A DNA stretch of 64,000 nt from Ammoniphilus sp. CFH 90114 (lineage in GTDB: Bacteria > Bacillota > Bacilli > Aneurinibacillales > RAOX-1), in NCBI RefSeq assembly GCF_004123195.1, contig NZ_SDLI01000001.1, forward strand, positions 422,133 to 486,132. Direction: 5' to 3'. Made by a program: the position numbers and the translations under genes. The first letter of the stretch is position 1; every line of letters starts with the position of its first letter. Below, piece by piece: positions 58,015 through 64,000 of this stretch. The notes under the pieces are model-generated. The model was not told the DNA's origin. It did not search any database and saw only the letters and a program-made list of their open reading frames with translations.

Positions 58015-58043
58015 TTGACAAAAGGTTATTGCTTAATTAATAA
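58015..58043 (+). promoter_or_regulatory. topA promoter
   Basis: TTGACA (58015-58020), 17-base spacer, TAATAA (58038-58043), about 85 bases before topA. Confidence 0.6.
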
Positions 58044-58129
58044 TAGGGAAGATTAACCATTCAATATATTTCGGATTTATGTTCTAATATCAACAGTTAG
58101 CGATTAGTTGGGAAAGGGGGAGGACATCG

Positions 58130-60205
58130 ATGGCAGATGCCTTAGTAATTGTAGAGTCTCCCGCAAAAGCAAAAACCATCGGGAAATATCTCGGAAAAAA
58201 ATATATCGTCAAGGCTTCCATGGGGCATGTTAGAGATTTGCCGAAAAGTCAAATGGGAGTAGATGTTGAAGATGGGTTTAACCCAAAATATATTACGATT
58301 CGTGGTAAAGGGGACGTACTTAAGGAGTTGCGCGATGCAGCGAAGAAAGTAAAGAAGATTTACCTCGCAGCGGACCCTGATAGGGAAGGAGAAGCTATTG
58401 CATGGCATCTTTCTCATAGCCTCAATATGGATCAGAGTGAACCGTGCAGGGTTGTATTTAATGAAATTACGAAGCAAGCTGTGAAGGAAGCATTCAAACA
58501 CCCAAGAAAAATTAATATGGACCTGGTGAATGCCCAGCAGGCGAGACGCATCCTGGATCGTTTAGTTGGATACAACATTAGTCCCTTATTATGGAAGAAA
58601 GTGAAGAAGGGACTAAGTGCAGGAAGAGTTCAATCGGTAGCAGTTAAGCTAATCATAGATAGAGAAAATGAAATCAAAAACTTTATTCCAGAAGAGTATT
58701 GGTCGGTTACAGCCTCTCTCAAGGCTGGTACAGGAGAAGTTTTTGAATCTAAATTTTATGGTTATCAGGGATCAAAGACGGAACTGAAATCAGAACAAGA
58801 CATCAAGGATTTGTTGCAAAGAATTGGCGGGGCTCCGTTTATTGTAAAAGACATTAAGAAGAAAGAACGCAAACGCAATCCTGCTCCACCTTTTATTACA
58901 AGTTCGATGCAGCAAGAAGCTGCTCGTAAGCTTAACTTCCGTGCGGCTAAGACGATGATGATTGCGCAGCAATTATATGAAGGTATTGATTTAGGAAAAG
59001 AAGGTACAATCGGATTAATCACCTATATGAGAACCGATTCTACTCGGGTGAGTCAAACGGCCATCGAAGAGGCCAAGTCGTATATTACGGAATCTTTTGG
59101 AAAAGAATATGCCCTAGAAGAAGCTAGAACTCATGCTCAGAAAGGGAATGCTCAAGATGCACACGAAGCGGTCCGTCCGACATCTGTTCTTAGGACACCT
59201 GATTCTGTGAAGGAGTATTTAAGCAGGGATCAGTTGAGACTTTATCGCTTGATCTGGGAGCGTTTTTTAGCAAGTCAGATGGCTTCGGCCATCTTGGATA
59301 CGATGACGGTGACGATTGAAGCGGGTGAAGCCACCTTCCGAGCTAATGGATCTAAGGTTAACTTTCTAGGCTTTATGAAGGTTTATGTAGAAGGAAACGA
59401 TGATGGAACGGAAGAAAAGGATAATATTCTTCCTCCTCTCTCTGAAGGGGAGACGTTAGATCTGGCTCAGATGGATCCTAAACAACACTTCACTCAACCT
59501 CCGCCTCGTTATTCTGAGGCTCGGCTGGTACGAACATTGGAAGAATTGGGTATTGGACGTCCAAGCACTTACGCTCCTACTCTGGATACGATCCAAAAGA
59601 GAGGGTATGTAGCTTTAGAAGACAAGAGATTTATCCCAACAGAGCTAGGTGAAATTGTCATTGAATTGATGGGAGAGTTTTTCCCCGAGATCCTAAATCC
59701 AACCTTTACAGCGCAGATGGAAGAGAATCTGGATAATGTGGAGGAAGGAAACGCAGATTGGGTTAGAGTACTTGACGGATTCTATAAAGGGTTTGAAACC
59801 AGGCTTGAAGTTGCAGATAAGTATATGCAAGAAGTGGAAATTGAGGATGAAGTTTCTGACGAACTCTGTGAGAAATGTGGAAAACATATGGTTTACAAGC
59901 TTGGCCGTTTCGGAAAATTTCTAGCGTGTTCAGGCTTCCCAGACTGTCGGAATACGAAAGCTATCCTGAAAGAAACAGGTGTTGCTTGCCCTCAATGTGA
60001 AGGAATGATTGTTGAGAGAAAGAGTAAGAAAAAAAGAACCTTTTATGGCTGCAGCCATTATCCGGAATGTGAATTTGTATCCTGGGATAAGCCTATTGAA
60101 CGCAAGTGTCCAAAATGCGCTTCCATGCTCGTGGAGAAAAAAGGGAAAAAGAAAGAAGCAAATGTGCAATGCACAGCATGTGATTATATGGAAGATGCAC
60201 AATAA
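58130..60205 (+). CDS. topA: DNA topoisomerase I
   Basis: Type IA topoisomerase that relaxes negative supercoils. TOPRIM domain with [15 protein letters not shown] and [14 protein letters not shown]; active tyrosine Y299 in [12 protein letters not shown]. Three C-terminal four-cysteine zinc fingers begin at about residues 580, 620 and 661 ([24 protein letters not shown]). Length 691. GGGGGAGG precedes the ATG. Confidence 0.97.
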   Translation: MADALVIVESPAKAKTIGKYLGKKYIVKASMGHVRDLPKSQMGVDVEDGFNPKYITIRGKGDVLKELRDAAKKVKKIYLAADPDREGEAIAWHLSHSLNMDQSEPCRVVFNEITKQAVKEAFKHPRKINMDLVNAQQARRILDRLVGYNISPLLWKKVKKGLSAGRVQSVAVKLIIDRENEIKNFIPEEYWSVTASLKAGTGEVFESKFYGYQGSKTELKSEQDIKDLLQRIGGAPFIVKDIKKKERKRNPAPPFITSSMQQEAARKLNFRAAKTMMIAQQLYEGIDLGKEGTIGLITYMRTDSTRVSQTAIEEAKSYITESFGKEYALEEARTHAQKGNAQDAHEAVRPTSVLRTPDSVKEYLSRDQLRLYRLIWERFLASQMASAILDTMTVTIEAGEATFRANGSKVNFLGFMKVYVEGNDDGTEEKDNILPPLSEGETLDLAQMDPKQHFTQPPPRYSEARLVRTLEELGIGRPSTYAPTLDTIQKRGYVALEDKRFIPTELGEIVIELMGEFFPEILNPTFTAQMEENLDNVEEGNADWVRVLDGFYKGFETRLEVADKYMQEVEIEDEVSDELCEKCGKHMVYKLGRFGKFLACSGFPDCRNTKAILKETGVACPQCEGMIVERKSKKKRTFYGCSHYPECEFVSWDKPIERKCPKCASMLVEKKGKKKEANVQCTACDYMEDAQ

Positions 60206-60243
60206 AATTTTATCTATAGATAAATAAATCTAGGAGATTGAAT

Positions 60244-61539
60244 ATGGAAAAAGTAACTGTTGTTGGTGCAGGGTTAGCAGGCAGTGAGGCCGCTTGGCAG
60301 ATTGCTGAGCGTGGTGTCGAGGTCGAATTGATTGAGATGAGACCCGTCAAACAAACTCCCGCCCATCATACGGATAAATTTGCAGAATTGGTTTGCAGCA
60401 ACTCTTTGCGTGCAAACACATTAACCAATGCTGTCGGAATCTTAAAAGAAGAGATGAGGAGACTTCAGTCCGTAATTATTAAATCGGCTGACTTCTGCTC
60501 TGTTCCAGCTGGTGGGGCCCTTGCCGTCGATCGGCATGAATTCGCAGAGGCTGTTACACAGGCGGTAAGGAATCATCCTAATGTAACCGTTCGCCACGAG
60601 GAAGTAGACAAGATTCCGGAAGGAATCTGTGTTATAGCAACGGGTCCCCTTACCTCTCCAGCATTGTCTGAGCAATTGAGAAAGCTTACAGGTGAAGAGT
60701 ATCTTTATTTCTATGACGCGGCGGCTCCGATTATTGATAAAGAAACCATTGATATGGAAAAGGTGTTTCTAGCTTCAAGATACGATAAGGGAGAAGCGGC
60801 CTATCTCAATTGCCCTATGACGGAAGAGGAATTCGATCAGTTTTATGAAGCCTTAACTACGGCAGAGGTTGTCCCACTTAAAGAGTTCGAGAAGGAAATT
60901 TATTTCGAAGGGTGTATGCCTGCTGAAGAAATAGCCAGAAGAGGAAAGCAAACTCTATTGTTTGGCCCGATGAAACCCGTAGGATTAACGGATCCTCGTA
61001 CAGGCAAACAGCCTTTTGCAGTCATCCAGCTTCGTCAAGATAATAGTGCGGGAACGCTTTATAATATGGTTGGCTTTCAAACTCACTTGAAGTGGGGAGA
61101 TCAAAAGAGAGTATTCCGTATGATACCTGGTTTAGAAAATGCGGAAATTGTGCGTTATGGTGTCATGCATCGGAATACGTTTATTAATAGTCCAAAACTG
61201 TTAAAACCCACTTATCAATATCGGGAGAGAGATACACTCTTTTTCGCAGGCCAAATGACAGGCGTTGAAGGATATGTCGAGTCAGCAGCAGCAGGGTTGG
61301 TAGCAGGGATTAATGCGGCTCGATTAGCCAAGGGAGAAGCTCCAATTAGCCTTCCAGCTGAGACGGCAATAGGAAGTATGGCACACTATATTACTACGGC
61401 TAGTCCTGACCATTTTCAGCCAATGAACGCTAATTTTGGCTTGTTTCCACCTTTAGATAAAAGGATCAGGAACAAAAAAGAACGATATGAAAAGCTAGCG
61501 GAACGCGCACTGGAGACTATTCAGAATTTTACTGTCTGA
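60244..61539 (+). CDS. trmFO: Folate/FAD-dependent tRNA-m5U54 methyltransferase TrmFO
   Basis: Uses methylenetetrahydrofolate to methylate U54 of tRNAs. FAD-binding [19 protein letters not shown]51 in [11 protein letters not shown] and the second cysteine in [10 protein letters not shown] are present. Length 431-432. ATG 60244 lies eight bases after AGGAG (60231-60235). In B. subtilis the next gene is xerC (codV), which is absent here. Confidence 0.95.
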   Translation: MEKVTVVGAGLAGSEAAWQIAERGVEVELIEMRPVKQTPAHHTDKFAELVCSNSLRANTLTNAVGILKEEMRRLQSVIIKSADFCSVPAGGALAVDRHEFAEAVTQAVRNHPNVTVRHEEVDKIPEGICVIATGPLTSPALSEQLRKLTGEEYLYFYDAAAPIIDKETIDMEKVFLASRYDKGEAAYLNCPMTEEEFDQFYEALTTAEVVPLKEFEKEIYFEGCMPAEEIARRGKQTLLFGPMKPVGLTDPRTGKQPFAVIQLRQDNSAGTLYNMVGFQTHLKWGDQKRVFRMIPGLENAEIVRYGVMHRNTFINSPKLLKPTYQYRERDTLFFAGQMTGVEGYVESAAAGLVAGINAARLAKGEAPISLPAETAIGSMAHYITTASPDHFQPMNANFGLFPPLDKRIRNKKERYEKLAERALETIQNFTV

Positions 61540-61553
61540 GGAGACAATTTAAG

Positions 61554-61583
61554 TTGCCAATAATGTGCATAATGTGATAATAT
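61554..61583 (+). promoter_or_regulatory. hslV-hslU-codY promoter
   Basis: TTGCCA (61554-61559), 18-base spacer, TAATAT (61578-61583) preceded by TGA, an extended -10. Confidence 0.6.
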
Positions 61584-61588
61584 TTATT

Positions 61589-61631
61589 AAGCTTGAAGGG
61601 AGCTGTGTCAACAGCTCCCATTCTTCAGCTT
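61589..61631 (+). promoter_or_regulatory. Stable stem-loop in the hslV leader
   Basis: GGGAGCTGT (61598-61606) pairs perfectly with ACAGCTCCC (61611-61619); outer AAGCTTGAA/TTC-AGCTT arms extend it. There is no T-run, and a second small stem GTTGT/ACAAC follows, so it is a leader structure rather than a terminator. Confidence 0.6.
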
Positions 61632-61728
61632 GTGGGTTGTTATCTACAACATCCTACTTGAGAACCACCTTGACTAAAAACGAACCCAACACCAATCATC
61701 CCTGTATGAGGAGAAAGGGGCTAACAAG

Positions 61729-62277
61729 TTGGAAATGACATTTCATGCTACAACCATATTCGCTATCCATCATAACGGCAAGGGAGCTATGGCGGGAGAC
61801 GGCCAAGTAACATTTGGGAACAGTGTCGTCATGAAGCAGAAAGCAAAGAAGGTACGGAGGCTGTACCGGGGACAAGTTATTGCAGGTTTTGCTGGTTCTG
61901 TTGCTGATGCGATTACCTTGTTCGAGAAGTTTGAAGCTAAGTTAGAAGAGTTCCATGGGAATCTTCAGCGGGCTGCAGTGGAGTTAGCGAAAGAATGGAG
62001 ACAGGATAAGATACTGCGTAGACTTGAAGCGATGATGATTGTCATGAACAGAGAGCATTTGCTCCTGATATCCGGGAATGGGGAAATAATTGAACCAGAT
62101 GATGGCATACTGGCGATTGGTTCCGGTGGAAACTATGCATTGTCTGCAGGGCGTGCTCTAGCACAATATGCTGGGACAACGATGACTGCTAAGGAGATTG
62201 CACAGGCGTCACTAACTGTTGCAGCGGAGATCTGTGTATTTACCAATAACAACATTGTATTGGAAGAACTCGAATAG
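61729..62277 (+). CDS. hslV: ATP-dependent protease proteolytic subunit HslV (ClpQ)
   Basis: Proteasome-like peptidase of the HslUV complex. The mature-type [10 protein letters not shown] region and [17 protein letters not shown] and AIGSGGNYA are conserved. Length 182 from TTG 61729, which lies eight bases after AAAGGGG; ATG 61735 is an alternative that gives MTFHATT. Either way extra residues precede the threonine that is N-terminal in E. coli HslV. Confidence 0.95.
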   Translation: MEMTFHATTIFAIHHNGKGAMAGDGQVTFGNSVVMKQKAKKVRRLYRGQVIAGFAGSVADAITLFEKFEAKLEEFHGNLQRAAVELAKEWRQDKILRRLEAMMIVMNREHLLLISGNGEIIEPDDGILAIGSGGNYALSAGRALAQYAGTTMTAKEIAQASLTVAAEICVFTNNNIVLEELE

Positions 62278-62290
62278 CGGGGTGGGTAGG

Positions 62291-63691
62291 ATGAAGAAAG
62301 CCGATAACTATACACCAAGACAAATTGTTGAGTCGCTTGATAAATATATCGTAGGCCAATCTGAAGCCAAGAAGTCCGTAGCGATCGCTCTGAGGAATCG
62401 ATTTCGTCGGAGTTTGTTAGCGGAGGAGCTAAGGGATGAAGTAGCCCCTAAGAATATTCTCATGATTGGACCTACAGGTGTAGGAAAAACAGAGATTGCT
62501 AGACGATTAGCGAAATTGGTAGGTGCTCCGTTTATTAAAGTGGAAGCTACCAAATTTACCGAAGTCGGATACGTGGGCAGAGATGTAGAATCTATGGTCC
62601 GCGACCTGGTTGAGACATCGATCCGAATTGTAAAAGCAGAAAAAATGGAAGGGGTACAAGACCGGGCAGAAAGACAAGCGGAAGAAAGGCTTGTTCAGCA
62701 CTTGGTTCCTACACCAAGAGATAATAAGAACTTCAAGAACCCCTTTGAGATGCTTTTTACTAATCAGATGCAAGCTCATCAATCAACGAACCAAGCTGAA
62801 GATCAAGATATAGCTCAAAAGAGAAGACAGATGGCCCATAAGTTAGCTATGGGTGAATTAGAAGATCATATGGTTGAGCTTGAAGTTGAGGATACTGCTC
62901 CTTCGATGTTTGATATGTTTAATGGAGCAGGAATGGATCAGATGGGGATGAATATGCAGGAGATGTTTGGCAATCTCATCCCTAAAAGGATGAAGAAGCG
63001 AAAGGTCACTGTTAGAGAAGCGAGAAAGATCCTGACGCAAGAGGAAGCACAGAAACTTATTGATATGGATGAGGTGCATCAAGAATCTATCCATAGAGCG
63101 GAGCAACATGGGATCATCTTTATCGATGAGATTGATAAGATTGCTGGTGGCCGAGCTAACGGTACTCCTGATGTGTCACGTGAAGGGGTTCAAAGAGACA
63201 TCCTCCCTATTGTTGAAGGGTCAGCCGTCAATACCAAGTATGGCGTAGTGAGAACGGATTATATTCTGTTTATCGCAGCAGGTGCTTTCCATATTTCTAA
63301 GCCATCTGATCTAATTCCAGAGTTGCAAGGCCGTTTTCCGATCCGAGTGGAGCTTGGCAGCCTAAGCGCAGAAGATTTCATAAGAATTCTTACTGAACCG
63401 AAAAATGCACTTATTAAACAATATTCTGCACTTTTGGAAACGGAAGGAATAAAAATCGAATTTTCTGACGAAGCTATTAAAGAGTTGGCCCATATGGCCA
63501 AAGAAGTGAATGATAATACAGACAATATTGGAGCAAGACGATTGCACACTATTTTAGAAAAACTTCTTGAAGATCTTTCTTTTAATGCCCCGGATATCAC
63601 CTTAGAGAAGATCGTTATTACTCCGGAGTACGTTCAAGAACGGTTAAAAGGGATAGTGAAAAACAAAGATCTCTCTCAATATATTCTGTAA
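62291..63691 (+). CDS. hslU: HslU ATPase subunit (ClpY)
   Basis: AAA+ unfoldase that feeds HslV. Walker A GPTGVGKT (60-67), an inserted I domain at about 105-245, Walker [11 protein letters not shown] near 275, and the C-terminal tail YIL that activates HslV (ends DLSQYIL). Length 466. ATG 62291 follows GGTGGGTAGG, 13 bases after the hslV stop; the longer frame upstream runs inside hslV. Confidence 0.96.
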   Translation: MKKADNYTPRQIVESLDKYIVGQSEAKKSVAIALRNRFRRSLLAEELRDEVAPKNILMIGPTGVGKTEIARRLAKLVGAPFIKVEATKFTEVGYVGRDVESMVRDLVETSIRIVKAEKMEGVQDRAERQAEERLVQHLVPTPRDNKNFKNPFEMLFTNQMQAHQSTNQAEDQDIAQKRRQMAHKLAMGELEDHMVELEVEDTAPSMFDMFNGAGMDQMGMNMQEMFGNLIPKRMKKRKVTVREARKILTQEEAQKLIDMDEVHQESIHRAEQHGIIFIDEIDKIAGGRANGTPDVSREGVQRDILPIVEGSAVNTKYGVVRTDYILFIAAGAFHISKPSDLIPELQGRFPIRVELGSLSAEDFIRILTEPKNALIKQYSALLETEGIKIEFSDEAIKELAHMAKEVNDNTDNIGARRLHTILEKLLEDLSFNAPDITLEKIVITPEYVQERLKGIVKNKDLSQYIL

Positions 63692-63722
63692 ATAACTAGG
63701 TAATGTTATAGGAGGAAAAGGA

Positions 63723-64000
63723 ATGGATTTACTAACAAAGATTAGAAGAATTAATCGCTTATTGCAAAAAACAGCGGGACACCCAGTTAACTTTATGGAA
63801 ATGGCAGAGGTGCTAAGCTCCGTCATTGAAGCAAACACCTTTATCCTAAGTCGTAAAGGTAAAATTCTAGGTTATGCGATCGCGCAAGAGATTCATAATG
63901 AGCGTATTGCTGCTATGTTGCAAGAAAGAAGATTTCCTGGTGACTATAGCCACCAACTCTTAAAGGTAGAAGAGACAACGGCTAACCTTGACATCGAGAG
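63723..64000 (+). CDS. codY: Global regulator CodY, N-terminal part, cut by window end
   Basis: GTP- and branched-chain-amino-acid-sensing repressor. The visible 92 residues (MDLLTKIRRINRLLQKTAG, then ILSRKGKILGYAIAQ, ending in the TTANLDIE stretch) match the N-terminal GAF domain of CodY. AGGAGGAAAAGG precedes the ATG. It follows hslU by 31 bases, the conserved clpQ-clpY-codY order. The frame is open at the window end, so the DNA-binding half is not seen. Confidence 0.95.
   Translation, partial: MDLLTKIRRINRLLQKTAGHPVNFMEMAEVLSSVIEANTFILSRKGKILGYAIAQEIHNERIAAMLQERRFPGDYSHQLLKVEETTANLDIE

Overview
The window is a continuous stretch of core chromosome from a low-to-medium-GC, endospore-forming Bacillota, most likely order Bacillales. 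Gene order closely follows the Bacillus subtilis priA-to-codY region. The sporulation genes spoVM, ylbJ and sda, the FapR-controlled lipid operon and the PrkC/PrpC pair all fit a spore former. The protein sequences are clearly not B. subtilis; a Paenibacillaceae/Brevibacillus-like lineage is a guess. I see no prophage, insertion sequence, CRISPR array, defence island or rRNA/tRNA gene. Nearly every base belongs to compactly packed housekeeping operons.

Layout: (1) 1-9.5 kb: priA (5' end cut off), def, fmt, rsmB, rlmN, prpC, prkC, rsgA, rpe, a translation-quality and signalling operon closed by a terminator. (2) 9.5-10.6 kb: an unrecognised minus-strand gene, the 26-codon spoVM and rpmB. (3) 10.7-17.4 kb: an Asp23-family gene, fakA-fakB, sdaAB-sdaAA, recG. 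(4) 17.5-22.7 kb, minus strand: the pyruvate dehydrogenase operon pdhA-pdhB-pdhC-lpdA and a small membrane protein, then a probable small RNA at about 22.8-22.93 kb. (5) 23.1-29.7 kb: the rsmD-coaD-ylbJ-ylbK-ylbL-ylbM-ylbN-rpmF neighbourhood. (6) 29.7-37.5 kb: fapR with a visible FapR operator, plsX, fabH, fabD, fabG, acpP, fabF, rnc and an Elp3-like radical SAM gene. (7) 37.6-51.3 kb: smc, ftsY, ylxM, ffh, rpsP, khpA, ylqD, rimM, trmD, rplS, lepB, rbgA, rnhB, ylqG, ylqH, yraN. (8) 51.4-54.6 kb: sda with a DnaA-box cluster, comM and an unknown lipoprotein. (9) 54.8-64 kb: sucC, sucD, dprA, topA, trmFO, hslV, hslU, and codY cut by the window end.

Functionally, the window couples protein synthesis and export (SRP, FtsY, signal peptidase, ribosomal proteins, rRNA/tRNA modification and ribosome-assembly GTPases), membrane lipid synthesis (FapR regulon, FakA/FakB, PlsX), central carbon metabolism (PDH, succinyl-CoA synthetase, serine dehydratase), chromosome maintenance (PriA, RecG, SMC, TopA, DprA) and sporulation control (SpoVM, YlbJ, Sda).

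No obviously new multi-gene accessory system is present. The best leads are: a probable trans-acting small RNA with C-rich loops beside the PDH cluster; the translationally coupled YlqG/YlqH pair, which resembles a FliK C-terminal domain and a cleavage-dead FlhB C-terminal domain outside any flagellar operon; the Sda checkpoint gene with its DnaA boxes; and the absence of xerC between trmFO and hslV, where a promoter and a structured leader sit instead.
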